Shown piece by piece: positions 47,053 to 55,896 of a stretch of DNA of 64,000 nt. Below the pieces are notes generated by a model. The model saw only the letters and a program-made list of their open reading frames with translations. It was not told the origin of the DNA and did no database searches. The stretch's first letter is position 1. Each line of letters begins with the position of its first letter. Position numbers and translations under genes: made by a program. Source of the stretch: Paenibacillus peoriae. GTDB taxonomy: Bacteria > Bacillota > Bacilli > Paenibacillales > Paenibacillaceae. The stretch lies in the NCBI RefSeq assembly GCF_022531965.1, contig NZ_CP092831.1, positions 4,597,001 through 4,661,000 on the forward strand. The letters are read 5' to 3'.

Positions 47053-47955
47053 ATGAACATCAGTCAACTCGAAACACTTATCATGATTTCCAAAACGATG
47101 AGCTTCCGCAAAGCCGGAGAACTTCTCAATTTGACGCAGCCGGCGGTGTCCGCCCAAATTAAAAGTCTAGAGGATGAGTTCAAAACCATCCTGATTGACC
47201 GCAACCAGCCTGTCACCCTGACCGACCGGGGAGCTGTTTTTTTGGAACATGCCGAGCGCATATTAGAGGTTGTTGAGGAATTAAGACAAAAATTGTACGA
47301 TCTAAACGAAACACCACAGGGTCACATTGCGCTGGGTACCACAACATCCATCGCTATTCAAATTTTACCGCGCGTGCTTTCCTACTTTCAGGATCAGTTC
47401 CCTCTCATCAAAACCTCCATTCAATCCATGGCTTCCTCCATGATTTATCAGCAGGTGGAGAACGGACTTATTGATGTTGGCATCGGCTATCTGATCGAAC
47501 GTAATCCTAATTTAAGCACTTCGGTTCTGTATTACGATTCCTTTGAGCTAGTCGTGTCTCCTACTCATCCGCTGGCTTCACAACCACATGCTACCATTGA
47601 AGCCCTTCGGGAAATTCCGCTGATTCTGCTCTCTCCTGATACGGTGGGACGAAAATTCGTAGACGATGTATTTAAAAAGCACCAAATCGTGCCTCATGTC
47701 GTGATTGAGTTGTCCAGCAGTGAGGAAGTCAAACGGATGGTCGAAATTAATCTCGGTGCGGCCATTATTTCCAGACTATCGGTCACTTCTGAACTGCGTG
47801 CAGGCACATTAAAAATGATCCATATTCCTGAGCTGGAAGTTAGTCATCCGGTAGGAGTGATTTATAAATCCGGCCGATATCTAAACTCAGCCATGCAGCA
47901 ATTTTTAAGTGATCTGAAGGGGATGCCGGAGACGAATTTCACCAGTTCTGAATAA
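47053..47955 (+). CDS. LysR-family transcriptional regulator
   Basis: This 300-residue protein has an N-terminal winged helix (SFRKAGELLNLTQPAVSAQIKSLEDEF) and a C-terminal periplasmic-binding-like effector domain (IALGTTTSIAIQILPRVL). AGAGGAGGAAC precedes ATG 47053. The 423-bp AT-rich upstream region separates it from cheX and leaves room for an autoregulated promoter. The next gene, a PHP phosphatase, follows at 60 bases and may be co-transcribed. Target and effector are unknown. Confidence 0.9.
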   Translation: MNISQLETLIMISKTMSFRKAGELLNLTQPAVSAQIKSLEDEFKTILIDRNQPVTLTDRGAVFLEHAERILEVVEELRQKLYDLNETPQGHIALGTTTSIAIQILPRVLSYFQDQFPLIKTSIQSMASSMIYQQVENGLIDVGIGYLIERNPNLSTSVLYYDSFELVVSPTHPLASQPHATIEALREIPLILLSPDTVGRKFVDDVFKKHQIVPHVVIELSSSEEVKRMVEINLGAAIISRLSVTSELRAGTLKMIHIPELEVSHPVGVIYKSGRYLNSAMQQFLSDLKGMPETNFTSSE

Positions 47956-48014
47956 CGTAATTCGCTATGAACAACATACGCAATATAAACCCTGATACGA
48001 AAGGAAGACAGGCT

Positions 48015-48824
48015 ATGAAATTTGATCTGCACACCCATCATTTCCGCTGCGGTCATGCAGACGGAAACATTCGAGATTACATTGAAGCAGGCATTCAGTC
48101 GGGCTTACAAGCGATTGGTATTTCGGACCATTCCCCTTTCCTGGGCAGCGAACAGGATCAGGCTTTTCCTAAAATTTATATGGCCAAATCACAGCTTGCT
48201 GAATACGTAGAAGAGGTACAACAGCTTAAAAAAGAATACGAAGGCCGTATTGACGTGCTCCTCGGATTGGAAACGGATTATTTTCCTGATTTTGCTGAAT
48301 TATATCGTTCCACTCTGGCTCCTTATCCATTTGATTATCTCATTGGGTCGATTCACAATGTCGAAGGGGACAGCATTTTTAACCGTAACCGTTGGAACAA
48401 ATTAAGCGACGCTCGTAAAATCGAGGTCAAACAAGCCTACTATGCGCTCATTCAGGAATCTGCGCGAAGCGGCATGTTTCAGATTTTAGGCCATATTGAC
48501 GCAATGAAGGGGAACTTTCCAGCCTTTTCAGACATTCCTGCTGATGAAGCCATTGATGAAACCTTGCAGGTAATTGCGGAATCCAATGTGGCGATTGAAA
48601 TTAACACTTCGGGTAAAACCAAACTGAGTGGCGGATGGTACCCGTCTGCTTCTATTTTAGAAAGAGCGCACCATTTTGGTGTGGAGGTTACTTTTGGTTC
48701 GGATGCCCATAAACCTTCGCGGGTAGGCGATGACTGGGAAGAAGTAAAGGCAATGCTGAAGGATATCGGCTTCCGGGAATGGGTCTATTTTAAAGAAAAA
48801 CGTAAAATTTCTGTGGCGCTTTAA
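48015..48824 (+). CDS. Histidinol-phosphatase, PHP family
   Basis: This 269-residue PHP-domain hydrolase has the metal ligands in FDLHTHHFRCGHA, ISDHSPF, GLETDYFPD, IGSIHNV, LGHIDAM and FGSDAHKP. The order is that of HisK/HisJ, which makes histidinol from histidinol phosphate. The start at ATG 48015 follows AAGGAAGACAGG; the frame starts earlier at 47967. No other his genes are near, so a different phosphoester substrate is possible. Confidence 0.87.
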   Translation: MKFDLHTHHFRCGHADGNIRDYIEAGIQSGLQAIGISDHSPFLGSEQDQAFPKIYMAKSQLAEYVEEVQQLKKEYEGRIDVLLGLETDYFPDFAELYRSTLAPYPFDYLIGSIHNVEGDSIFNRNRWNKLSDARKIEVKQAYYALIQESARSGMFQILGHIDAMKGNFPAFSDIPADEAIDETLQVIAESNVAIEINTSGKTKLSGGWYPSASILERAHHFGVEVTFGSDAHKPSRVGDDWEEVKAMLKDIGFREWVYFKEKRKISVAL

Positions 48825-48878
48825 AATTCAAGGTGGGAATTGCCTCTCCGCAAATCATTTGGTCTTACGATCGCTACT

Positions 48879-48926
48879 GCAATGGGATTGTTGGGAATTT
48901 TAAATTATAAGGTAATATCCCATTGC
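48879..48926 (+). repeat. Inverted repeat in the leader of the alarmone synthetase gene
   Basis: GCAATGGGAT and ATCCCATTGC are perfect inverted copies separated by 28 AT-rich bases. No T-run follows, so it is not a terminator; it may be a regulator site or a leader stem. It ends 52 bases before the gene's start. Confidence 0.55.
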
Positions 48927-48978
48927 AAAGGCGAATGCTTAGCAAGATTATGACATCTATGTGTGAGGAGAATTACAT

Positions 48979-49719
48979 ATGCACTTGGAAGATCCTATGG
49001 ACAAGCTTAAAAAGCTAAAGCATGACATCACGCGATTTATGCTCATTTATAAATTTGCGCTCGACGAAATGGAAACCAAGATTGAAATATTAAAGCAGGA
49101 ATTTCAGGCATTACACGATTACAGCCCTATTGAGCATACCAAATCACGCCTTAAATCTCCTGAGAGCATCATGAATAAAATGATTCGTAAACATAGCGAG
49201 TTATCGCTGGATGCTATCAAAGATCATATCAAGGATATCGCCGGCTTGCGTATTACTTGCTCTTTTATTTCTGATATTTATGATGTCAGTAACATGCTTC
49301 AGAGACAAAGTGACTTGAAGATACTGGAAATTAAGGATTACATCAAGAACCCCAAGCCGAACGGTTACCAGAGCCTGCATTTGCTGGTTCAAGTTCCTGT
49401 ATTCATGTCGGATTGTGAGGAGCTAGTCTGCGTAGAGGTGCAAATTCGAACCATTGCGATGGATTTCTGGGCCAGCCTGGAGCATAAAATCTTTTATAAG
49501 TACAACCAGTCCGTTCCCGAAAGTCTGACACGTGAATTAAAGAACGCAGCAGACTCCGCTAATGCGCTAGATCTCCAAATGGAGCGACTGCATCGTGAAA
49601 TTAAGGAGATTAAAGACGCTAGAGGTGAAGAGGACTCCATGGAGGAGCTTCGGAAGATTATGATTAATAATCAGCAAATTACGGTGCCAGCCAATTTCTT
49701 GAAGCTTCTGGGAGAGTAG
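48979..49719 (+). CDS. Small alarmone synthetase, RelA/SpoT synthetase domain (YjbM/YwaC type)
   Basis: This 246-residue protein makes (p)ppGpp from ATP and GTP or GDP. It has only the synthetase domain: DIAGLRITCSFISDIYDV, the substrate-binding PKPNGYQSLHL and the VEVQIRTIAMDFWASLEHKI segment, followed by a helical tail. No hydrolase or regulatory domain is present, as in Bacillus small alarmone synthetases. ATG 48979 follows GTGAGGAG. An inverted repeat lies in the leader. Confidence 0.92.
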   Translation: MHLEDPMDKLKKLKHDITRFMLIYKFALDEMETKIEILKQEFQALHDYSPIEHTKSRLKSPESIMNKMIRKHSELSLDAIKDHIKDIAGLRITCSFISDIYDVSNMLQRQSDLKILEIKDYIKNPKPNGYQSLHLLVQVPVFMSDCEELVCVEVQIRTIAMDFWASLEHKIFYKYNQSVPESLTRELKNAADSANALDLQMERLHREIKEIKDARGEEDSMEELRKIMINNQQITVPANFLKLLGE

Positions 49720-49756
49720 GATTAGGCGGTGCTCCACCGCTATGCGAATGATTGGT

Positions 49757-50286
49757 TCAACGAATCGCATGTTTGTTCAAAAATGAAAGAATAGAATCAT
49801 TGATTAAGATCGGCTTCTCTCTAAGCATGTGCGGTCGATGACTACAACCTGGAGCAATTAGATAACGTGAGTCTTGAACCCATGAGCATAATTCCAGGAG
49901 TTGCTCTTCTGTGACGAAATCGTCATGTTTACCCGCGATAAATAATACAGGGCACGTAATGCTACTTAACTCACTACGTGTCAATTGCGGATATTGGCGT
50001 CAATCCTGTGCGCTCTGGCGCATAAATTCTTGCCAATTCCCCTGATGTGCCTCCTCATGCCGTTCCATCATTTGATGGATCATTTCATAACGTTCGTTTT
50101 TGATGAGCCACTCCGGTTCAAATTCATCCGCTCCCTCAGGACATGCGACTCCACTACAGCCTATGGTCGTAACGGTCGCGAACATTCGAGGGTGCTTCAC
50201 CGCACAATATAAAGCCACATTGCCTCCGCAGCTGTACCCATTTTTTCGTAATACATTTCTAAATCCTGAATCTCTACGTATGGCAT
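49757..50286 (-). pseudogene. Alpha/beta-hydrolase remnant
   Basis: ATG 50286 with a good GGAGG site opens MPYVEIQDLEMYYEKMG, a usual hydrolase start. It is followed at once by GYSCGGNVALY in another frame, which is the G-x-S-x-G nucleophile elbow. The ~70 residues normally between these parts are missing, so there was an internal deletion with a frame change. The frame then meets TGA at 50000-50002 and resumes without shift into TCPVLFIAGKHDDFV and a SHRPH segment holding the catalytic Asp and His regions. Deletion, frameshift and stop together make this a pseudogene. Confidence 0.82.
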
Positions 50287-50385
50287 ATGATCCTCCTTTT
50301 TTTCATTGCGTCCTGTATCTTTTACATTCATTAGTCCGTCTATCTTAATATAAATGAAAACCATTCTAGGAGGAGTGATGTAAGT

Positions 50386-51264
50386 ATGAAAAAGATACTT
50401 GTACTGGGTGGAACGCGCTTTTTTGGCAAGAGACTGGTGGAACGTCTGCTAGAGAGTTCCGAGAACTCCGTTACCATCCTCACACGGGGCCAAGCAAGCG
50501 ATTCGTTTGGTGACCGCGTTCAGCGGATTTGTGCAGACCGTACCGACCCGCAAGCGCTCGCTGAGGCCGTAGGTGAGCAAGTGTGGGACGTTGTTTATGA
50601 TAATATTTGCTTTTCCCCAGATGAAGCAAGCGAAGCCTGCCGCATTTTTGATGCTATAGCCAAGAGGTATATTGTGACCTCCAGCCTATCCGTCTATGAT
50701 TCGAGCCCGGAAGTGCTGACAGAGAGCATCTTTGACCCTCAGGCTTACCCGGTTCGCAAGGGCGGGAAGGACGATTTTACATATCAGGAGGCTAAACGGC
50801 AGGCAGAAGCAGTTTTTATGCAGCAAGCTACATTTCCTGTAGTTGCTGTTCGTTTTCCAATTGTATTGGGGACAGACGATTATACGAAAAGACTTCATTT
50901 TCATATCGAACATGTTCGTGAAGGAATAGAATTCGGAGTCCCTAATTCCGCAGCACAAATCTCATTTATTCGTTCCGATGAAGCCGCAGATTTTCTGTTT
51001 TGGCTTGGTCACACTCCTTTTACCGGTCCTGTAAATGCTTGCTCCAACGGTACAGTGAGGATTGGAGAGATCATTTCGATCATTGAGCAGGTAACTGGAA
51101 AACAAGCTGTGATGAAAGAAAAAACAGCAGACGAGCACATGTCTCCATTCGGTATTACACAATCGTGGTACATGGATACGTCCAAAGCCCAGTCAGAGGG
51201 GTACTCATTTCTCTCCCTAAATGTATGGCTTCCAGAGCTGATAACCAGCCTGACCCGTTCCTAA
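50386..51264 (+). CDS. NAD-dependent epimerase/dehydratase family protein
   Basis: This 292-residue atypical extended SDR starts MKKILVLGGTRFFGKRLVE, with GGTRFFG as nucleotide-binding loop and VTSSLSVYD before YQEAKRQAE, where the catalytic YxxxK sits (YQEAK). It is of the isoflavone-reductase/chloroplast-stem-loop-binding type; substrate unknown. The start follows TAGGAGGAG. Downstream is the duplicated hairpin element. Confidence 0.87.
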   Translation: MKKILVLGGTRFFGKRLVERLLESSENSVTILTRGQASDSFGDRVQRICADRTDPQALAEAVGEQVWDVVYDNICFSPDEASEACRIFDAIAKRYIVTSSLSVYDSSPEVLTESIFDPQAYPVRKGGKDDFTYQEAKRQAEAVFMQQATFPVVAVRFPIVLGTDDYTKRLHFHIEHVREGIEFGVPNSAAQISFIRSDEAADFLFWLGHTPFTGPVNACSNGTVRIGEIISIIEQVTGKQAVMKEKTADEHMSPFGITQSWYMDTSKAQSEGYSFLSLNVWLPELITSLTRS

Positions 51265-51271
51265 AAATCAT

Positions 51272-51400
51272 AAAAAAAAGGGGACCCGAAGCTTCGGGTC
51301 CCAGCAATATATATATGATTCAAAGGGGGTCATGTTTATGTTGTACCCACTCTATGTTAAAGTAACTTTGCAGTTATATTTCATTTTTGTAACAAATTGA
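51272..51400. repeat. Duplicated intergenic element, copy A
   Basis: The element consists of a palindromic GGGACCCGAAGCTTCGGGTCCC stem preceded by an A-run (a terminator if read on the minus strand), then AGCAATATAT, a GGGGG ribosome-like site and a short plus-strand frame (51332-51400, 22 codons) ending VTLQLYFIFVTN. Copy B at 51475-51598 repeats the whole order ~200 bases downstream with scattered changes and no frame shift inside the shared part. Confidence 0.7.
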
Positions 51401-51474
51401 AATATAACTGAGCACAGCCAAGGCAAGAAGGCTACTCGCTTCCGCAGAAATAGAGAAGGCCCTACTATAGGATA

Positions 51475-51598
51475 ACAAAAAAAGAGGACCCGAATCGTCG
51501 GGCCCAGCAACATATATTATTCAAAAGGGGGTCATGTCTGTATTGTACCCGTCCTGTGTTAGAGTTGTTTTGCAGTTATATTTCATCTTTGTAACAAA
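51475..51598. repeat. Duplicated intergenic element, copy B
   Basis: Same order as copy A: A-run, hairpin (GGACCCGA and TCGGGCCC), AACATATATTATTCAAAAGGGGGTCATG, then a frame opening MSVLYPSCVRVVLQLYFIFVT. This copy lacks the stop codon of copy A, so its frame runs on into the antisense of the GNAT gene. On the minus strand its hairpin plus T-run would terminate the GNAT transcript. Confidence 0.7.
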
Positions 51599-51615
51599 AT
51601 ATTCCAATGCCATTT

Positions 51616-52224
51616 CTATGCATAATCCCCTTGGGTCATCGAAAATACCAATACACTCGGCACCACTCCTGAGGGATCATAAGCACCAATGGTACGCAGC
51701 AGACGCATCTTATTTTTAATAAGCACGCGCATGGAAGCCTGATTATCCTCTTGGCAACGACTTTCGATCCGCTGGAGCTTCAAAGATCCGAAACCAAAAT
51801 TCAGCATTTCTCCTACCACTTCTGTACCCAGCCCCTGTCCCCAAAAAGGACGATCCAGAATATAGCCCAATTGTGCCTCCCCCGTTCTTTCATTCCATTG
51901 CTGAAAAGAGACGATACCTAGCAACGGTGAGGAGGTAAGCTCATTGGATTCACCAGGCAGATTGCTTTCTCCTGTATTTCTCTGATGCCATTCCACCGCA
52001 AAATGCAGGGAATCCAGAGAATCAGCAGATATTTTAATTTGCGCAACCAGACGCCGCATTCGTGCATGGACTGGCTTGCGAATTCGATTCACATATTGGA
52101 TCACCAATGGATCGGATAGGATCCGTTCCAGCGCGGGATAATCCTCCGTTCTTAGCTGGCGCAATTGGACTCGACGGGTGTAAAGCTCCGGTAACCCAAG
52201 ACGAAGCATTTCTCTGGTCAGCAC
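51616..52224 (-). CDS. GNAT-family N-acetyltransferase (RimJ/RimL-like)
   Basis: This 202-residue protein has the GNAT acetyl-CoA site in GYILDRPFWGQGLGTEVVG and the preceding ligand region LGIVSFQQW. It begins RRVQLRQLRTEDYPAL, the RimJ/RimL style for N-terminal or small-molecule acetylation. GTG 52224 follows GGAGGGAAC. Substrate unknown. Confidence 0.87.
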   Translation of the reverse strand: MLTREMLRLGLPELYTRRVQLRQLRTEDYPALERILSDPLVIQYVNRIRKPVHARMRRLVAQIKISADSLDSLHFAVEWHQRNTGESNLPGESNELTSSPLLGIVSFQQWNERTGEAQLGYILDRPFWGQGLGTEVVGEMLNFGFGSLKLQRIESRCQEDNQASMRVLIKNKMRLLRTIGAYDPSGVVPSVLVFSMTQGDYA

Positions 52225-52275
52225 AATGTTCCCTCCTGCGGATGGATTGGCTTTTAGAAATGAATGTTTCCATAC

Positions 52276-53016
52276 TTAATCCAGGTCCTGAATCCCGCGG
52301 TAAATTCCTGTACGCAGCTCTCGAATATAATACGGCAAAGAAGGCACATCAGCTTCCTCCGCTTGTTTTACCGCCAGTTCTATATCATAAGGTACACGTA
52401 CAAAATGAATGGAGAAGGACGTAGGCTGCTCCTCTCCCATCTCCCCCTCTAAAATGCAGTAGGAAGCCTGCGTAACATCCAACGGATTCCCGACACTGCC
52501 GACGTTAAAAAGTGTTTTCCCCTGAAAATGCTGGATAAAAGCATTGTGCACATCACCATATCCCACAACATCCGGAGCAAAAGCAACTTTTCCATTTTCT
52601 TCTGCTAACGGATCGAACATGGCAAGCCGTTTTTCCGGCTCATCCCATGGCTGCACACGGTGATACACACTTTGCGGCGAGGCATGCACCAGACGGATAC
52701 GGCGTCCGCTCATTCTGAAATCATAATGAAACGGTAACTGTGCCAAATACTGCACTCGTTCTGCCCCCAAGCGCTCGGCTTGCCAGCTAAAATTGAGATC
52801 ATCCGTAATACTGACCAGCTCATCCCAATTCCCCCGCACGACCACTTCACAACGTTGACGGACAGCATCCAGAACCTCGCTCGGGCTAGGCCCTTTGCCG
52901 ATCAGATCCCCCAAACAAAACACACGGCTAATGCCTCGGGAAGCAATATCCTCCAGCACCGCCTCACAGGCAGGCCAATTGCCATGAATATCTGAAATGA
53001 CAGCAATACGATCCAT
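52276..53016 (-). CDS. Metallophosphoesterase, calcineurin-like
   Basis: This 246-residue cytoplasmic enzyme has DIHGN (metal site), GDLIGKGP, GNWDE, and later VHASP and GYGDVHN ligands. It is similar to YfcE/ApaH-type phosphodiesterases of Firmicutes. ATG 53016 follows AAAGGAGTG. The phosphoesterase at 53121 upstream is unrelated in detail. Substrate unknown. Confidence 0.88.
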   Translation of the reverse strand: MDRIAVISDIHGNWPACEAVLEDIASRGISRVFCLGDLIGKGPSPSEVLDAVRQRCEVVVRGNWDELVSITDDLNFSWQAERLGAERVQYLAQLPFHYDFRMSGRRIRLVHASPQSVYHRVQPWDEPEKRLAMFDPLAEENGKVAFAPDVVGYGDVHNAFIQHFQGKTLFNVGSVGNPLDVTQASYCILEGEMGEEQPTSFSIHFVRVPYDIELAVKQAEEADVPSLPYYIRELRTGIYRGIQDLD

Positions 53017-53120
53017 CTGAACTTCACTCCTTTGTCCGAAACGACTACATCTCTACACTACATTCAAGCGATCTTTATGTAGTTCCAAACTATATGATGA
53101 AGATGAAAAAAAATCATGGC

Positions 53121-54065
53121 CTATTGGCCGGATTTTAGCGTAATGACACTAAGCTCCGGCCTGCACAGCACGCGAATCGGCAAATGTGTCATGCCAATGC
53201 CTCGGCTAACATATAGCGGCATTCTTTCCGTTCCCACATGAAATAATCCCTGGATGTACTTGCGTCCACCCGGAGGCGGCATTGGCGCTCCAATGACCGG
53301 CAAGCGTACCTGTCCTCCATGCGTATGCCCCGACAATTGAAGATCAAAGGACATTTGCGCCGCCACATCTGCATAGTCCGGCTCATGCATCAGCAGGAGC
53401 TTGCACATCTCATCAGGTAGTCCGTGGATGGCACGCTGCGGATTGGGCTTGCCCATGATGTTATCCTCTAAACCGACCATAGCTACACGCTGTCCCGCAA
53501 GCTCTACAATCGCATGCTCGTTTCTCAGCAACGTAAACCCGGTTTTCGGATACAATTCCTGTACTCCGGCGGGTAAGCCTCTATAATCATGATTGCCCAG
53601 AATAGCAAATTTGCCAAGTGTGGCGTGCATAGAAGCCATAACTGGAACAGCAGCCTTCATGGATACTGCATAGTCATCCACAATATCGCCTGTAAAACAG
53701 AGCAAATCTGGCTTCAGACCTGCTATCCGGTCCGCAAGCTCGCGTAGATCCTGCTCATCCATGTGAAAACCCAAGTGCACATCACTAAAATGTACGACCC
53801 TGATTCCGTCAAAAGCAGACGGAAGACGAGGGATAGACAAGTTGAAGCGTGTAATTTCCAAATGATTAGGCTCCCATAAGGAAGCATATCCTCCAGCCAG
53901 AAGCGCGGTTCCGGCTGTGGCTAAAGCCGCTTTTTTCAAAAAATGGCGGCGCGAAGGATTGGCTGGTTCATTTGAAACGGAACGCCGCGAAGAACCGGGA
54001 GGGATAGCGGCCCCCTGATGCGGGCCATCCTGACTCTCGCGGCGGGTATGCGGCGTCTTCTCCAT
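53121..54065 (-). CDS. Tat-exported metallophosphoesterase (YkuE-like)
   Basis: This ~314-residue enzyme has a twin-arginine signal (SRRHFLKKAALATAGTALLAG near residues 40-60), preceded by a long hydrophilic n-region. The catalytic domain has FSDVHLGFH, FTGDIVDD, GNHDYRG, and GHTHGGQ. YkuE of B. subtilis is a Tat-exported cell-wall metallophosphoesterase of this kind. ATG 54065 follows AAGGGGG. Confidence 0.9.
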   Translation of the reverse strand: MEKTPHTRRESQDGPHQGAAIPPGSSRRSVSNEPANPSRRHFLKKAALATAGTALLAGGYASLWEPNHLEITRFNLSIPRLPSAFDGIRVVHFSDVHLGFHMDEQDLRELADRIAGLKPDLLCFTGDIVDDYAVSMKAAVPVMASMHATLGKFAILGNHDYRGLPAGVQELYPKTGFTLLRNEHAIVELAGQRVAMVGLEDNIMGKPNPQRAIHGLPDEMCKLLLMHEPDYADVAAQMSFDLQLSGHTHGGQVRLPVIGAPMPPPGGRKYIQGLFHVGTERMPLYVSRGIGMTHLPIRVLCRPELSVITLKSGQ

Positions 54066-54129
54066 ATGCGTTCCCCCTTGCGATCTATTCCTTGATCTCA
54101 CTTATTCGAATTCTTACCGTCCAAAAGCT

Positions 54130-54939
54130 TTAGCGATGGGTGGACAACCACTGCTCCGCATAGTCTACCAAATCACGTTGCCTCGCGAAAAAACATGAAG
54201 CCTCCCCAATGTTCACCCGCGTAAAAGCTGAGGGACAGTCCCGTTCAAAATCAAGTCCCAGCTTCTCAAAGTCATCTGAGGTAATATTAAAATCCTGAAA
54301 AGATACCCACGCTTTTGCTCCATCCACCATCATAGGAGCTTGATGGGTGATCACTTCACGTCCATTGTAGGCTGTTCGATATTCCGCCAAATGCAGGGAC
54401 GTGTTGCTGTCATGTCCGCAGCCCAACAGCACTACATAAGCATCTGCCTCGTACAGCTTCGCCAAGGGCGAATGCTCACCCAGTCCAAAGTCGAGCTCAT
54501 GAGCTGCCAGTAATTCCGAAGCTGTGGGTCCACGTGCCGCCAGAGAAACATGCGGATGCCCGCTGCGCTTGGTTCCCGGCAGGCCCCGGAACGTTTCTAC
54601 AATGATGCCCATCCCTCCGGTCAGCGTCCAGGCCGGATCATAAGCGGGCATTTCCTCGCGTACCAGTTCCCACCATGACTCATCCAGAGGCGGGTTCATC
54701 CAAGTCGAGGGATCAGTCAAGTCATGTGACTGTGTCGGCATCACCAGCGTCCCTTCCGGGCCAACTGCTTCGGTTAGTGCGGCAAGAATGACCGAGGCCC
54801 CGCCTGGAACAAAGCGTCCAAAGCTGCGCATCGACGAGTGAACAAGCAATGTCATGCCGCTCCGAACCCCCAGATCCTCTAATCCCTTCAATACATCCGA
54901 CCTAGTGACAGGTCGATTCGTTATCGGTTGCACAGTCAC
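54130..54939 (-). CDS. AAC(3)-family N-acetyltransferase (YokD-like)
   Basis: This ~269-residue protein has the family's LLVHSSMRSFGRFVPGG, VMPTQSHD, NPPLDESWW and RSGHPHVSLAARGP segments. I start at GTG 54939, eight bases after AAAAGGAGG, which matches the usual length; the open frame to 55047 adds ~36 unlikely residues. Some relatives acetylate aminoglycosides, others have unknown substrates, so resistance should not be assumed. Confidence 0.86.
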   Translation of the reverse strand: MTVQPITNRPVTRSDVLKGLEDLGVRSGMTLLVHSSMRSFGRFVPGGASVILAALTEAVGPEGTLVMPTQSHDLTDPSTWMNPPLDESWWELVREEMPAYDPAWTLTGGMGIIVETFRGLPGTKRSGHPHVSLAARGPTASELLAAHELDFGLGEHSPLAKLYEADAYVVLLGCGHDSNTSLHLAEYRTAYNGREVITHQAPMMVDGAKAWVSFQDFNITSDDFEKLGLDFERDCPSAFTRVNIGEASCFFARQRDLVDYAEQWLSTHR

Positions 54940-55049
54940 CTGTCCAGCCTCCTTTTCTCCAAAAACGATACACAATACCATAATTATACCATAACTGCTA
55001 TCCCGCGCTCCTTCCTCCATGTTACCCTCCATCATTCCTGAGCGCAAAA

Positions 55050-55088
55050 AACAGGCTTTCTCCAGTTTGAGAAAAAGCCTGTTTGGGC
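55050..55088 (-). terminator. Terminator of the sdhCAB operon
   Basis: AAACAGGCTTT and AAAGCCTGTTT form a stem around TTCTCAAACTGGAG on the minus strand and are followed by TTTTTG. It lies directly downstream of sdhB. Confidence 0.85.
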
Positions 55089-55110
55089 ATAACCTGTTCG
55101 CTGTCTAGTG

Positions 55111-55878
55111 CTATACAGTCAGCCAGCGCTTGAACATATGCTTGGTCGTTTCCTTGTTCATTTCGGCAATAGAAGTGGTCAACGGAATGCCTTTCGGGCA
55201 AGAGCGTACGCAGTTTTGTGAGTTCCCGCACCCTTCCAGCCCATCGTCCGTCATCAACGCCTCCAGCCGCTCTTCCCGATTCATTTCCCCTGTCGGATGG
55301 CTGTTAAACAGGCGAACCTGAGATATCGCCGCAGGTCCGATGAACGTCGTCTTCTCGTTGACGTTCGGGCAAGCTTCCAGACAGACACCACAGGTCATGC
55401 ACTTGGACAGCTCATACGCCCACTGACGCTTCTTCTCTGCCATCCTAGGACCAGGTCCCAGATCGTAGGTACCGTCAATCGGAATCCACGCTTTGACCTT
55501 CTTGAGCGCATTAAACATCCGGCTGCGGTCGATGACCAAATCCCGAACTACCGGGAACGTGTTCATCGGCGCGATCGTAATCGGCTGCTCCAGCTTATCG
55601 ACGAGCGCTGCACAGGCCTGACGCGGCTTGCCGTTAATCACCATGGAGCATGCTCCGCATACTTCCTCCAGGCAATTCGACTCCCAGCACACCGGAGCCG
55701 TCTCTTTACCGTGGCTGTCCACCGGATTACGCTGAATTTCCATCAGCGCGCTAATCACATTCATTCCCGGACGATAAGCCAATTCGAATTCTTCCGTATA
55801 GGGACTGGCTTTAGGATCAGCTTGACGGGTCACAACGAACTTCACTGTTTTATTCGACTTCACTGCTTGCTCCGACAT
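55111..55878 (-). CDS. sdhB: Succinate dehydrogenase iron-sulfur subunit
   Basis: This 255-residue subunit carries electrons from the flavin to the membrane subunit. Cysteines for the [2Fe-2S] cluster lie in CWESNCLEEVCGAC and near RQAC; the [4Fe-4S] and [3Fe-4S] ligands are in CMTCGVCLEACPN and CGNSQNCVRSCPKG. It is the third gene of the sdhCAB operon, 18 bases after sdhA, and is followed by a terminator. Confidence 0.96.
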   Translation of the reverse strand: MSEQAVKSNKTVKFVVTRQADPKASPYTEEFELAYRPGMNVISALMEIQRNPVDSHGKETAPVCWESNCLEEVCGACSMVINGKPRQACAALVDKLEQPITIAPMNTFPVVRDLVIDRSRMFNALKKVKAWIPIDGTYDLGPGPRMAEKKRQWAYELSKCMTCGVCLEACPNVNEKTTFIGPAAISQVRLFNSHPTGEMNREERLEALMTDDGLEGCGNSQNCVRSCPKGIPLTTSIAEMNKETTKHMFKRWLTV

Positions 55879-55896
55879 CTAATACACTCCCTTCCG

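Noticed and set aside
54130..54939. Aminoglycoside resistance gene
   Set aside because: The AAC(3)/YokD family is broad and chromosomal copies often lack a resistance phenotype; nothing mobile is nearby.
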